A stretch of 64,000 nucleotides of DNA from Lachnospiraceae bacterium (GCA_024682075.1 JAIKZQ010000044.1:1-64000), one strand, 5' to 3'; numbered from the stretch's first letter, positions 53,474 to 63,145 are shown. The notes: a model not told the origin generated them from the letters alone. A program made the numbers and translations.

Positions 53474-54112
53474 TCAGAATCCCAGGTCATCGTTCACGAG
53501 TATCACATGAATCCTGCCCGGATGCTTGGAGAATCTCGTGATGAGTATCTGACAGCAGATGGTGTCAGGAGACTTGCAGTTCATGCATGATCCGGTCTTC
53601 GAACATGGAGTTGACAGGTTGAAACGCTGTGCATTTATGGGAGCTGCGGTATTTCTGGCTCTCTTCATGGCTGAGTCAACATCGGCGCACACCTTGTTCA
53701 TTCCAACTATGAACACAACCTTCTTAGGGCCCTGCGCTATCGCCGATACTCTGTTGGAATTGCCGTCAATATTGATGAGGATGCCGTCTTCCGTCATTGC
53801 GTTTGCGCTTGAGATGAACACATCCGCATCATATGCGGCAAGCATTGCAGCTCTCTTATCCTCGTACGCATCCCTGTCGATAAAATTGTAATTGCCGGAC
53901 TTAAGAGCATCTACAAGCCCTATCTCACGCGCACTCATGCAGCCGCCCATGGTGACGCTGCTTCCTTCACCGATCAGTTCAAGTGCCTTCTTAAGGGCGT
54001 CCTCCTTATTCTCCACATAATATCCCGTCATGTTGCGGGACTTAAGTCCGTCGATGATCTTACCGGAATAAAGCGCATTTCTCTTGTTTACGATCTCTGA
54101 TGAAGCTGACAT
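53474..54112 (-). CDS. LUD domain protein (LutC-like)
   Basis: 212 residues matching the LUD (DUF162) domain: GSSVTMGGCMSAREIGL near 50, ISSANAMTEDG, and the GPKKVVFIVG strand. A cysteine cluster near the C-terminus (CSKTGSCMNC) could bind a metal. LUD proteins act in lactate or other organic-acid metabolism with iron-sulfur partners. It sits between the HD-GYP and aldo-keto reductase genes, 13 bases after the former. Confidence 0.88.
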   Translation of the reverse strand: MSASSEIVNKRNALYSGKIIDGLKSRNMTGYYVENKEDALKKALELIGEGSSVTMGGCMSAREIGLVDALKSGNYNFIDRDAYEDKRAAMLAAYDADVFISSANAMTEDGILINIDGNSNRVSAIAQGPKKVVFIVGMNKVCADVDSAMKRARNTAAPINAQRFNLSTPCSKTGSCMNCKSPDTICCQILITRFSKHPGRIHVILVNDDLGF

Positions 54113-54125
54113 ACGGGTTCCTCCT

Positions 54126-56360
54126 TTATTGCCTTTCTATCCTGATATTGGTAAGAGCACACTGATCTCCCGTAAGAGATACATAGATCTTCTTTGCATC
54201 GGTATTGATCAGTGAGGTGTTCTTTATCGAAATGCCGCCGTTTATTGTTCTGGTTATGATCTTCCTGTCATTTCTCTCAAATGTGACGGTACAGTCATAT
54301 CCTTCCTTATTGATCTTCTTCCACTCATCCCATCCGTCGAAATCGTGTCTGTCAACGATCAGGTTATTGTCGGCAGTATTTCCGGCTTCCCAGCTCTCTC
54401 CGTCGAGCCTGATAAGCGCATACTCCGTATAATCCTCACCGTTAACCTGTCCGTTTTTGGACGAATAGATCACAAAATACGGACAATGCCATACAAGTCT
54501 TGCGGTAGGAAGGCTCTTTGCATGGAAAGTGATCTTCATATTGCCTTCTATCTCAATGCCTTCTGTGGTGTCGGTCCTGTAACTGTCAACCTGGACATTG
54601 GGAACATCTCCGACAGGTCCGTCGATATAACTGATTTCCTCTGCAATCCTGTGTATGAATCCGGGTTCTCTTGCATTTTCCGATTTTTCTATCTTCACAT
54701 CGGATATATGGCACGCTTCACCGGTAAGTCCCATATATACGAATCTTGTGCTGTCGGGAAGTGCCACAATGACTTCAACAGCCTGTTCGGTACCTGTAAT
54801 CCTGACAAGAACGTGATCGCGTATCTTGATAGCCTCGATCCTGTACTCATTCGGACCGATGGAATCGGACGAAAGGATCTTTGCCACCTTCGACTGAAGC
54901 TTTCTGACTCCCTTTTCGGTACACTTGCCGTTAAAGAAGATCTCGCAGTACTCATAATACATGAAGCTTTCGGCATTCTGGTTGTCTGCATGGTAGCGGC
55001 CGTCAAGCGAATCATACAGGATCATGGACGGCATAGGATGATGTGAAGGATTCTTCTTATCAAGGGTGACCTTCATATGGATCGTGGTCATAAAAGGATT
55101 CAGAACGATTCCTTCGGAAATCTCATCTCTGTGCGCATCGATCGTAAGATCGTCCTTGCCTCCGGCAATCTGCTTGATTTCCTCCCTTTCCTTCATTTCA
55201 AATTCGGTATCAAGATCGATCATATGAAGCATGATCTTGGCTATCTCGGGGTCAAACTGGGATCCGGACCCCTCGATCAGTTCCTCACGAACCCGGTCCT
55301 GAGTCAGAGGATCACTGTAACTGCTCTTTGACGTCATCGAATCATATGCCTCAGCAACGGAGATGATACGCGCAACCTCCGGAATATCCGTACCTTTCAT
55401 TCCGAAAGGATAACCCTTTCCGTCATACCTTTCATGATGATACAGGGCACCAACGCTAAGGAACGGATACTCTGAAATGCATGAAAGAAGTTCGGCTCCC
55501 ATAACCGAATGCTGCTTGACTTCTTCATATTCTTCAGCGGTCAGTCTTTCTTTTTTATTGATGATACGGCCATTAACTCCCATCTTGCCGACATCATGAA
55601 GAAGCGCGACATAATAGATCTCTTCCTGTTCCTTTGCAGTCTTTCCGAGTTCTTCCGCTATCTTTTTGGAATACTCCGCAACCCTTATGGAGTGTCCGCG
55701 GGTGTATTTGTCCTTAAGTTCCAAAGATTTGACCAAAGACATTGTTGTCTGGTCAAACAGGCGCTCAAGATTCTTTTCCTCCATGTCCTTGCGATAAAGA
55801 TTATTTTGAAACGAGATCATCGCATAGATGATGAAGCTCACTATAAACAGTCCGGCAATCGAATCAAAATAGTTGCCGGCCCTCGAATAAACCGTGATCA
55901 GATCGGGATACTCATAGCCTACTACCCATATGCTGACAATGACGATGGCATCCAGTGTAAGCATTATTCCCTTGAATCTTCCTTCAAGTATGAGACAGAT
56001 GTATATGGTCCCGAGAAGAAGCCAGATAGGCGTGCCGCCATAGATGCCGCCATTTGTGAAGAACATCGCCGGAAGGAAAACAAATACCAGCACAAATGAG
56101 ATCACCACCTTGGCACGTGCGATCTTTTTCTCAGCTACGGCATATACCACATACACGGTAAATACGATCGCACCTATCAGGGTTGAGATCGTTGCCAATA
56201 TAGGCTCCTGCATTATCATTCCGCAGGGAATAGCTGCATACAGGGAAATCAGCACAACTAAAGACAGCATCACAAATGTGCGCTCTCCGATATTTACAGA
56301 CGGATCATACAGATAATCCGCAAGTTTTTTAAGTAATCTCCTGATTTTTTTCATACACAT
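54126..56360 (-). CDS. HD-GYP domain membrane protein (putative c-di-GMP phosphodiesterase)
   Basis: 744 residues. An N-terminal membrane region of six helices (about 28-190) precedes an HD-GYP domain (about 212-385) with GHSIRVAEYS, HDVGKMG and HHERYDGKGYP, so the catalytic residues look complete. The 350-residue C-terminal part is unusual, with two similar halves that each contain a VxLTGxxCxxxxxxIE-type ending (at about 560 and 740) and look like beta-sandwich modules. It likely hydrolyses c-di-GMP in response to a membrane signal. The start could be ATG 56360 or ATG 56354. Confidence 0.85.
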   Translation of the reverse strand: MCMKKIRRLLKKLADYLYDPSVNIGERTFVMLSLVVLISLYAAIPCGMIMQEPILATISTLIGAIVFTVYVVYAVAEKKIARAKVVISFVLVFVFLPAMFFTNGGIYGGTPIWLLLGTIYICLILEGRFKGIMLTLDAIVIVSIWVVGYEYPDLITVYSRAGNYFDSIAGLFIVSFIIYAMISFQNNLYRKDMEEKNLERLFDQTTMSLVKSLELKDKYTRGHSIRVAEYSKKIAEELGKTAKEQEEIYYVALLHDVGKMGVNGRIINKKERLTAEEYEEVKQHSVMGAELLSCISEYPFLSVGALYHHERYDGKGYPFGMKGTDIPEVARIISVAEAYDSMTSKSSYSDPLTQDRVREELIEGSGSQFDPEIAKIMLHMIDLDTEFEMKEREEIKQIAGGKDDLTIDAHRDEISEGIVLNPFMTTIHMKVTLDKKNPSHHPMPSMILYDSLDGRYHADNQNAESFMYYEYCEIFFNGKCTEKGVRKLQSKVAKILSSDSIGPNEYRIEAIKIRDHVLVRITGTEQAVEVIVALPDSTRFVYMGLTGEACHISDVKIEKSENAREPGFIHRIAEEISYIDGPVGDVPNVQVDSYRTDTTEGIEIEGNMKITFHAKSLPTARLVWHCPYFVIYSSKNGQVNGEDYTEYALIRLDGESWEAGNTADNNLIVDRHDFDGWDEWKKINKEGYDCTVTFERNDRKIITRTINGGISIKNTSLINTDAKKIYVSLTGDQCALTNIRIERQ

Positions 56361-56428
56361 ATCACCTTTCCGTGATCTATATTGACTTTTTTTATTTTAC
56401 CATTATCCGTGAAAATATAAAAATGTTC

Positions 56429-56458
56429 TTGACAAGATATATCGTCTACCGATATACT
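56429..56458 (+). promoter_or_regulatory. PadR operon promoter
   Basis: TTGACA (56429-56434) and TATACT (56453-56458) with an 18-bp spacer. The spacer and everything up to 56505 are filled with CGATAT-type repeats, so the promoter is probably autorepressed by the PadR product. Confidence 0.75.
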
Positions 56459-56505
56459 CGGTTTGCGATATATCGGAGTCCGATACACTCGATTGCCGAT
56501 ATACA
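56449..56505 (+). repeat. Two 31-bp-spaced direct repeats, candidate PadR operators
   Basis: CCGATAYACTCGRTT followed by a CGATATA half appears twice, starting at 56449 and 56480, one copy over the -10 and one in the leader. The period of 31 bp equals three helical turns. Confidence 0.65.
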
Positions 56506-56538
56506 GATCCACCAAATTTATAACGGAAGGAATAAAGC

Positions 56539-56847
56539 ATGCCACAACAAGCACTCACCGAAGCTGTATTTTATATCCTGCTTTCACTGCAAAAGCCGCT
56601 TCACGGATACGGGATAATCCAGAATGTCGAAGAGCTTTCTCACGGAAGAGTCAGACTCGCACCCGGAACTTTATACGGCGCACTCACCACCCTGACCGAC
56701 AAGGGATGGATCGAAGCGCTTCCGGAAAATACGGAGAGCAGGAAAAAAGAATATGTGCTGACCGCCTCCGGCAGGATCGTGCTGAAAGATGAGATAAACA
56801 GGCTTTCAGAACTGGTTGAAAACGGCAAAAGGCTTCTGGAGGAATAG
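56539..56847 (+). CDS. PadR-family transcriptional regulator
   Basis: 102 residues: winged helix with LQKPLHGYGI and the wing PGTLYGALTTLTDKGWIE, and a short C-terminal helix (SELVENGKRLLEE) for dimerisation, the small PadR-s2 form. AAGGA lies seven bases before the ATG. It begins a three-gene operon (spacings 3 and 13 bases) with DUF2812 and CPBP proteins, a common PadR arrangement. The repeats upstream are its probable site. Confidence 0.93.
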   Translation: MPQQALTEAVFYILLSLQKPLHGYGIIQNVEELSHGRVRLAPGTLYGALTTLTDKGWIEALPENTESRKKEYVLTASGRIVLKDEINRLSELVENGKRLLEE

Positions 56848-56850
56848 CAT

Positions 56851-57417
56851 ATGAGAACAACATACAGAAAACTGTTCTGGATATGGGAACTGCCAAAAGA
56901 AGAAGCCTGGATAAATGAAATGGCCGGCCACGGTTACGGTCTGGTCGCCGCAGGAAAGATAACCTTTGAGTTCGAAGACATTAACCCGGGACAGTACAAA
57001 TACAAAGAACTGTTCATGAAAGATTCCTTTCAATCCGCTAAAATGCGTGATTTTCTCAGATTCATGGAGGAAATGGGGATAGAAAACGTTGGGCATGTCT
57101 CATATCCCGGACACACCGTGATCTATCTGAGATATGAAAATAACGGCACCGAGCCCGAGATCTACTCGGATCTTGATTCCAGGATAGAATACGAGAAGAC
57201 ATTGGTCAGATACATAATACCCCTGGCCATCATAAACATTCTGGCATGGCTCTACAACATGGCTGTTATGATCATCTGTATTAAAAACGGCACTCCCAAC
57301 TTCATCGGACTCATAAGCCTGATCAACCTGGGAATAGCCGTAGCGATCTTCATCCACACAGGCAAAAAGCTTCAGAAGATAAAGGCTCTGGAGCAGGAAC
57401 GAACGATTCACGAATAA
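56851..57417 (+). CDS. DUF2812 domain protein
   Basis: 188 residues. The N-terminal DUF2812 domain (about 1-100) has the KLFWIWELPKEEAWINEMA start and a YKYKELF strand. Two hydrophobic helices follow (about 120-145 and 150-172). DUF2812 proteins are nearly always next to a PadR regulator; the function is unknown but they appear to act with it at the membrane. It starts three bases after padR. Confidence 0.9.
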   Translation: MRTTYRKLFWIWELPKEEAWINEMAGHGYGLVAAGKITFEFEDINPGQYKYKELFMKDSFQSAKMRDFLRFMEEMGIENVGHVSYPGHTVIYLRYENNGTEPEIYSDLDSRIEYEKTLVRYIIPLAIINILAWLYNMAVMIICIKNGTPNFIGLISLINLGIAVAIFIHTGKKLQKIKALEQERTIHE

Positions 57418-57430
57418 TAAGGAGAAAAAA

Positions 57431-58615
57431 ATGCAAAAACTTACCGATCAGGAAAGACTTCGCCCCTGGATGGGCTTCGTGCTCTACGGTGTAGCAATGG
57501 CACTGTTTTGCACGGTATGTGTATATATGCAGAGCAACTGGGGAATAGCCGGCCTTGTGCTCACCGAGCTTCTGCTGGCGGGACTGGCAGTTCTCTTTGC
57601 CGTCGTCAGAAAAGTAAAGATAAGTGAAGTGTTCCCCATCAAAAAATTCAGCGTCAGGGATTTTTTCGGATGTCTCCTGCTTTTGATAGGAGGATACCTG
57701 GTATCGATACTCTCGGTATTCGTCATGATAATCATATTCCCGGATTCTGCCTCCGAGATAACGAGTCTGAGCGGCTTCCTTTATGACGGCAGCATGAATT
57801 ACATCGTGACCGTGATCGTGGTTGCACTTCTGCCCGGAATATGTGAGGAATCACTCTACAGAGGTGCGATCCTTTCATCGTTCCGTTCCTTTGACAAAGA
57901 GTGGATATGCATCGTGCTCGTCGGATTATTCTTCTCCATCAACCATCTCTCACTCCTCAGAGGACCTTTCACATTCATTATCGGAATGCTCTTTGCATAT
58001 GTCATGGTCAAGAAAAACAACATCCTTCTTACCATGATGATGCACTTCGGGCTTAATTTCTTCTCGGCAACAGTCTCTTACATAAGCTTCAGTTCGGGAA
58101 ATGTATCTACTGCGGGGATCACCCCTGATATGGCAAGCCAGTCTCTCGGGGCTTTTCTTGTCATAGGTTTCGCCACTCCTCTTCTCCTTGTAACGGGCTT
58201 CATGCTCATCAATCCGGAAGGCCATAAATGGACCAGATATGTCATAGCCGGAGTGATTGCCGCCGTGATGCTCCTTGCAGGAGTAGTACTTACCGTGATT
58301 TCCTCAACACAGGCATTCTTTTCAATGAACGGAAGTTATGAAGTCACCGGAGAAGCATTCGAGAGCGGATATTTTACCGTGACGGAAGAAAGGGAATACA
58401 GCCTGATAGTCGTGATGACGAATGCTGACGGATTCTATCATGCATCCCTTCAGGACAGAGACGGTGAGATCGCATGTGAAAGCGATATGGGCGACGGTAC
58501 CATCAAGACATACACTTCGACTCTTTTTTTGAACGATGGTGAGTATGAAGTGGTGATCGTCAGCGATGATGACACGGTCGGACAGACTCCGCAGTACTCG
58601 ATCATGTTAAAATGA
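57431..58615 (+). CDS. CPBP-family intramembrane metalloprotease
   Basis: 394 residues. Eight helices include the three active-site motifs of CPBP (Abi) proteases: EESLYRG, FFSINHLS and HFGLNF. About 100 residues after the last helix lie outside the membrane, forming a beta-rich tail ending in SIMLK. It could process peptides or regulate stress; the substrate is unknown. It is the last gene of the PadR operon. Confidence 0.9.
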   Translation: MQKLTDQERLRPWMGFVLYGVAMALFCTVCVYMQSNWGIAGLVLTELLLAGLAVLFAVVRKVKISEVFPIKKFSVRDFFGCLLLLIGGYLVSILSVFVMIIIFPDSASEITSLSGFLYDGSMNYIVTVIVVALLPGICEESLYRGAILSSFRSFDKEWICIVLVGLFFSINHLSLLRGPFTFIIGMLFAYVMVKKNNILLTMMMHFGLNFFSATVSYISFSSGNVSTAGITPDMASQSLGAFLVIGFATPLLLVTGFMLINPEGHKWTRYVIAGVIAAVMLLAGVVLTVISSTQAFFSMNGSYEVTGEAFESGYFTVTEEREYSLIVVMTNADGFYHASLQDRDGEIACESDMGDGTIKTYTSTLFLNDGEYEVVIVSDDDTVGQTPQYSIMLK

Positions 58616-58642
58616 TACTTCGCACAACGGCCAAAAAAAAGA

Positions 58643-58671
58643 TTCAACAATTGTCCTTATGGTGCTATACT
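58643..58671 (+). promoter_or_regulatory. SulP transporter promoter
   Basis: TTCAAC (58643-58648) and TATACT (58666-58671) with a 17-bp spacer. A perfect 10-bp inverted repeat TTGTCCTTAT / ATAAGGACAA joins the spacer region (58651) to the ribosome site (58699). Confidence 0.55.
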
Positions 58672-58714
58672 ACATAACGTTTGTGTAAATATGGCATGAT
58701 AAGGACAAAAGAAA

Positions 58715-60379
58715 ATGCATAAAGATAAGATAAAACCGATGCTGTTCAGCACCATGAAGCATTACAGCGGCAAGCAGCTTGCTACTGACGTGATAAGCGG
58801 AATTATCGTGGCGATCATCGCTCTTCCGCTTTCAATAGCTCTTGCCCTTGCTTCCGGAGTGCGTCCCGAGGAGGGCCTCTATACAGCAATAGTAGCAGGA
58901 TTCATCATTTCTTTCCTGGGAGGAAGCCGTGTTCAGATTGCAGGTCCCACTGCGGCATTTGCGACCATAGTTGCGGAGATCGTGGCAAGAAGCGGAATGG
59001 AAGGTCTCATGCTTGCTACCATCATCGCGGGAATCCTCCTTATCCTCATGGGACTGTTCAGACTCGGAGGACTGATCAAATTCATCCCTTATACAATAAC
59101 GACCGGCTTCACCGCCGGAATCGCTGTGACGATACTGATCGGTCAGCTCAAGGATTTCTTCGGGCTTTCCTATCCCGAAGGCACTGTCACCATTGAGACG
59201 ATGGACAAGATCAAGGCAGTCGCGGTTAACTTCGGCACGCTGAATCCCTACGCCCTTCTGATCGGTGCCATCTCACTTGCAATACTCATCGTATGGCCCA
59301 AGATCAGCGAGAAGATACCCGGCTCGCTGATAGCGGTCATTGTCGGAATACTGATAGTCAAATTCTCCGGAATGCCCGTCAACACCATCGGCGATCTTTA
59401 TACCATCAGCAACAAGCTTCCCACTTTCCATATGCCCGTTATCAGCATGGCATCTGTAAGGGCCGTTGCTTCCGACGGATTCACGATTGCAATCCTTGCA
59501 GCGATAGAATCTCTTCTGTCCTGCGTGGTCGCTGATTCCATGATCAATTCACACCATCGTTCCAACATGGAACTCATCGCTCAGGGATGCGGCAACATCG
59601 GATCCGCTCTTTTCGGCGGCATTCCCGCGACCGGAGCAATCGCCAGAACGGCAGCCAACATCAAGAACGGAGGCCGTACACCCGTTGCCGGCATCGTACA
59701 TTCCATAGTGCTCGTACTTGTCCTCGTGATACTGATGCCCTATGCCGCACTCATTCCGATGCCGACGATCGCTGCGATCCTCTTCATCGTCGCATACAAC
59801 ATGTGCCAGTGGAGGACTTTCGTGCATCTGTGCAAGACAGCTCCCAAGAGTGACATCATTGTACTTGTTACCACGTTCATACTCACCGTTGCATTTGACC
59901 TTGTCATAGCCATCGAAGTCGGAATGGCACTTGCACTGATATTGTTCATGAAGAGAATGAGTGAAGAGACTCACATAAAAGGCTGGAAATCCTATGATCC
60001 CGAGGAAGATCCCGACGGAATGAATCTCAAGCCCCTTCCCAAACATGTCAGGGTCTATGAGATCTCAGGTCCCATGTTTTTCGGAGCAACCGAGCAGATA
60101 GCTGCAATCGACTTCAGTGTCAACACCAGGGTCATCATCATGAGGATGCGTGGCGTACCCGCAGTTGATGCATCAGCAATGCATACACTTGAAGAATTCC
60201 ATAAAAGATGCGAGAAGGCGGGCATCACACTCGTCTTCTCGCATGTAAACGAACAGCCTATGCACACAATGCAAAAGAGCGGATTTGTCGACACGATAGG
60301 AAAAGACAATTTCCGTCCCCACATTGATGATGCGATCGCCTGGGCAGGCAAGATCGTCGAAAGCCCGCAGGCTAAATAA
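58715..60379 (+). CDS. SulP-family anion transporter with STAS domain
   Basis: 554 residues. Membrane domain of about 10-14 helices (roughly 20-410) with the ALPLSIALALASGVRPEEG start and GPTAAF in helix 3; a C-terminal STAS domain (about 440-550: RVYEISGPMFFGA). SulP proteins carry sulfate, bicarbonate or other anions. AAGGAC lies before the ATG. The stop overlaps the convergent flavin enzyme gene by eight bases. Confidence 0.94.
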   Translation: MHKDKIKPMLFSTMKHYSGKQLATDVISGIIVAIIALPLSIALALASGVRPEEGLYTAIVAGFIISFLGGSRVQIAGPTAAFATIVAEIVARSGMEGLMLATIIAGILLILMGLFRLGGLIKFIPYTITTGFTAGIAVTILIGQLKDFFGLSYPEGTVTIETMDKIKAVAVNFGTLNPYALLIGAISLAILIVWPKISEKIPGSLIAVIVGILIVKFSGMPVNTIGDLYTISNKLPTFHMPVISMASVRAVASDGFTIAILAAIESLLSCVVADSMINSHHRSNMELIAQGCGNIGSALFGGIPATGAIARTAANIKNGGRTPVAGIVHSIVLVLVLVILMPYAALIPMPTIAAILFIVAYNMCQWRTFVHLCKTAPKSDIIVLVTTFILTVAFDLVIAIEVGMALALILFMKRMSEETHIKGWKSYDPEEDPDGMNLKPLPKHVRVYEISGPMFFGATEQIAAIDFSVNTRVIIMRMRGVPAVDASAMHTLEEFHKRCEKAGITLVFSHVNEQPMHTMQKSGFVDTIGKDNFRPHIDDAIAWAGKIVESPQAK

Positions 60380-61430
60380 CTCCTCTTTTCATTGCGGCAG
60401 GGCACTTATGCCCTGTTCCGGGACCGTACTGGCAGGCCTTGCATTCCATGCATTTTACATATGGTGTTCCGTTCAGTATGGCCCCCGCATATCCGGGATC
60501 TGCAAGTGCACTTCTGGCCAGATCCACAGTATCACAAAGATCTTTTTCTATGATGTGCCTTACCTGCTCAGGAGTCATCAGTCCTCCGACGCATGATACA
60601 GGCACATTTCCTTTATAAGCTTTTCTGAAATTTACTCCGAGAGCGCACAGGTCACTGTAAGAATCATCTTCTTTAACAATATTCCCGAAACTGTCTATGC
60701 CGTGTGATACCTGAAGATAATCGCATCCGGCCTCTACATATTTCTCAGCAACATATAATGCATTATCGATATCCGGCTCGGCACCCGGCGTTCTTACAGA
60801 GATCAGGAAATCACTGCCGCAGACTTCCCTTATGCCGCGGATTATCTCCGAAGCAAACAGTGACTTATCAAGGCCGTATTCATCGGTTCTCAGATTAGTC
60901 CTGGGTGACACGAACTGATTGATCAGATATCCGTGACATCCGTGAAGCTGAACTCCGTCATACCCCGCATCAAATGCCCTCTTTGCCGCCGAGATGAAAT
61001 TACTCTGCATCACATGTATCTCATCTACAGTCATCGCCTGAGAGTGATTGCCGTTCCAGACCTCCACGGCAGAAGGACCCTTAGCCTGTCCGAACATCGG
61101 ATTACCGGTATTGCCGGTATGATTGATCTGTATCAGCACTACCGTGCCTTCCTTATGACAGGCATCGGTTATGGCCTTGTGCCCTTCGGTCTGGGCGTCT
61201 TCCCAAAGTCCCATATGATTCGGTGCAAATCTTCCGTCAGGAGTGACCGCAGTGGCTTCAACACAGATAAGGCCGAAACCGCCCGCGGCTCTTTCCGAAT
61301 AATGCCTGACATGTTCGGGGGTGACAAAACCGTCTTCACCTGCCATATCGAATTTAACGGTAGGTGCCATTGTAAGTCTGTTTTTGATCGTCTTTCCGTT
61401 TATGATCAAAGGTTCATCTACTCTAGCCAT
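60372..61430 (-). CDS. NADH:flavin oxidoreductase (Old Yellow Enzyme-like barrel)
   Basis: 352 residues, an FMN-binding barrel of the OYE/dienoyl-CoA reductase type: MAPTVKF, QINHTGN, QLHGCHGYLINQFVSPR with the substrate histidine and RTDEYG. A C-terminal cysteine group (CMECKACQYGPG...C) resembles the 4Fe-4S loop of dienoyl-CoA reductases. The C-terminal FAD/NAD domain of those larger enzymes is absent, so it depends on an electron donor such as the flavodoxin upstream. Confidence 0.9.
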   Translation of the reverse strand: MARVDEPLIINGKTIKNRLTMAPTVKFDMAGEDGFVTPEHVRHYSERAAGGFGLICVEATAVTPDGRFAPNHMGLWEDAQTEGHKAITDACHKEGTVVLIQINHTGNTGNPMFGQAKGPSAVEVWNGNHSQAMTVDEIHVMQSNFISAAKRAFDAGYDGVQLHGCHGYLINQFVSPRTNLRTDEYGLDKSLFASEIIRGIREVCGSDFLISVRTPGAEPDIDNALYVAEKYVEAGCDYLQVSHGIDSFGNIVKEDDSYSDLCALGVNFRKAYKGNVPVSCVGGLMTPEQVRHIIEKDLCDTVDLARSALADPGYAGAILNGTPYVKCMECKACQYGPGTGHKCPAAMKRGVI

Positions 61431-61467
61431 AATCTGCTCCGGAATGAAAAACTGTTAAGTGTTCAGA

Positions 61468-61860
61468 TCAGAACTTGATAACCTCGGGTACCTTGGTAAA
61501 TGAAGATATGGTTGCGGTGGCATTCTTCATAAAGAACACTTCCGTATTATCGTCATCTGCCGAATACATTCCCTTAAGCTGAGGATAAGCATCAAGCATT
61601 GCTTCCTTGGCTTCTTTTCTTTCATCCGCTTCAAGTTCACAGGCGATGCGGATCCAGTCCCCGTCCTTGAATGCACAGATCTCCACCTTGGGATTGGCAT
61701 GGATCTGCTTTGATACATCCTTCACCTTGCCTGTCTGGATATAAAGCTTTCCCTCGAAATTATTAACGGTGCCGAAAGGTCTTACTCTGGGCTGATCCCC
61801 GTCTGCCGTTGCCAGATAATAGGTTCCTGCTTCCTTCAAAAACTTCTCTGCTCTTTCCAT
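61468..61860 (-). CDS. Pyridoxamine 5'-phosphate oxidase-family flavoprotein
   Basis: 130 residues, a single split-barrel FMN-binding domain (TYYLATADGDQPRVRPFG, NPKVEICAF). Too short for true PdxH; this group is usually an uncharacterised flavin or heme-linked reductase. The ATG at 61860 follows GGAG; the longer frame overlaps the upstream HAD gene. It lies in a run with HAD, flavodoxin and OYE genes on the same strand. Confidence 0.9.
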   Translation of the reverse strand: MERAEKFLKEAGTYYLATADGDQPRVRPFGTVNNFEGKLYIQTGKVKDVSKQIHANPKVEICAFKDGDWIRIACELEADERKEAKEAMLDAYPQLKGMYSADDDNTEVFFMKNATATISSFTKVPEVIKF

Positions 61861-61894
61861 TTTGATTCTCCTTTTCTGTATTGAAATTCTCCGA

Positions 61895-62551
61895 TCAGAG
61901 TTCATCGAGCGATCTGATAACTCTCACTTTTTCAGGCACTTTGCTCACATCCGCATCTTTCGAACGCACTATGAGGACAGGAGCAATGCCCAGTTCAAGT
62001 GCGGGGGTCACATCCGATGTGATCGAATCACCTATGAACATCACTTCATCCGGCGATGCGTCTGCCATCTCAAGAGCCTTCTCGAATATCTTCCTGTCAG
62101 GCTTGCATGAGCGTGCGATCTCCGCAGAAATGATGCCGGCGGGGGACAGCTCTTTCTCCTTCATCGACTCTTCGAGATAACACAGATCATCATTCGAAAG
62201 AACATATACGGGCTTGTCACTCCTTTCGAAGAATGGCTTCACATCATCATGGAGCGGTGCATGTACCCATATCTTGCGCCAGGTTTCATGCATGTAATCC
62301 AGATCTCCTTCAAGACCGCAGTTCTCCACGCAGTATGCAAGGATCTTATCTATCCTGTCATCGTTTCTGATGAAATCATCACCGTGACTTAACGCTTCAT
62401 ATTCCTTGATCTTCCCCCATACTACCTTAAGCACTTCCCGCGGATCGTTCATGTTACTGTGCCCGATAAAATATCCAAGAAGTTCCCTCGTATACGGCTC
62501 ATCCTCCAGAACCATTGTCCCGGTATAGTCGATAAATATTGCCTTTATCAA
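61895..62551 (-). CDS. HAD-superfamily hydrolase
   Basis: 218 residues from a TTG start with GGGAGG seven bases upstream; ATGs at 62566 and 62620 are less well placed. The first motif is IDYTGT, where the usual second aspartate is a threonine, an oddity that should weaken phosphatase acid catalysis unless another residue helps. Later motifs are normal: VLSNDD, a lysine in KPDRKIFEKA and FIGDSITSD. Probably acts on a small phosphate ester. Confidence 0.85.
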   Translation of the reverse strand: MIKAIFIDYTGTMVLEDEPYTRELLGYFIGHSNMNDPREVLKVVWGKIKEYEALSHGDDFIRNDDRIDKILAYCVENCGLEGDLDYMHETWRKIWVHAPLHDDVKPFFERSDKPVYVLSNDDLCYLEESMKEKELSPAGIISAEIARSCKPDRKIFEKALEMADASPDEVMFIGDSITSDVTPALELGIAPVLIVRSKDADVSKVPEKVRVIRSLDEL

Positions 62552-62659
62552 GTTATTGCCTCCCATTACATGCGGCCTCATAGACAGTGCCGCTTTTTTG
62601 TCACAAAATCTCCCATTCAAAGCACCCTTTCATATGGAGATGATCTCAGATCATATGAT

Positions 62660-63145
62660 TTACGACAGATTCCTGATAAATTCCCTTATCTGCTCATCCT
62701 TGCTTTCTTCAGGCCTTGCTTTCGGATCGAGGAAAACAGCGGTGGTCCCGATCTCCGAAAGTCCGAGATCCCTGGCAAGCTTCGCAAAAGCCTTCTCGGC
62801 ACCCGCGCCGCTCTGGCAGGCATACGCAGCGATCTTTTTTCCTTTGATCGCAGCAGCATTATCCTCGATATAAGTTCTGAGAGGAGGAGTGTAATTCGAT
62901 GCCCACACCGGAAATCCGAAAACGATCCTCTCATACTGTGACAGATCGATATCATAGTCCTCCAGTTCGGGCTTTTCCGCCATCACGGCACTCTTGCCTC
63001 CCCAGAAGAACTTGGCAAATCCCTTGTCATGGTAGGCTTTCTTCGGAACAAGCCTGAGCACGTCAGCTCCGGTCTCTTTGCTTATCATGTCTGCAACATA
63101 TTCTGTGTTGCCTTCCAGTGAAAAATATACGATAAGGGTTTTCAT
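62660..63145 (-). CDS. Flavodoxin-like protein
   Basis: 161 residues with the FMN phosphate loop SLEGNTEYVA near residue 9 and FGFPVWASNYTPP for the flavin ring. Length and motifs fit the long-chain-free flavodoxin/NAD(P)H-dependent group. It is first in the run with HAD, PNPOX and OYE genes and may be their electron carrier. Iron-free electron carriers of this kind are often favoured during iron limitation, but no GTTAG operator is present here. Confidence 0.9.
   Translation of the reverse strand: MKTLIVYFSLEGNTEYVADMISKETGADVLRLVPKKAYHDKGFAKFFWGGKSAVMAEKPELEDYDIDLSQYERIVFGFPVWASNYTPPLRTYIEDNAAAIKGKKIAAYACQSGAGAEKAFAKLARDLGLSEIGTTAVFLDPKARPEESKDEQIREFIRNLS

Noticed and set aside
58651..58708. 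Perfect 10-bp inverted repeat pairing the SulP ribosome site with upstream sequence, as an RNA switch
   Set aside because: The left arm lies upstream of the predicted transcription start (after TATACT at 58666-58671), so it would not be in the mRNA.
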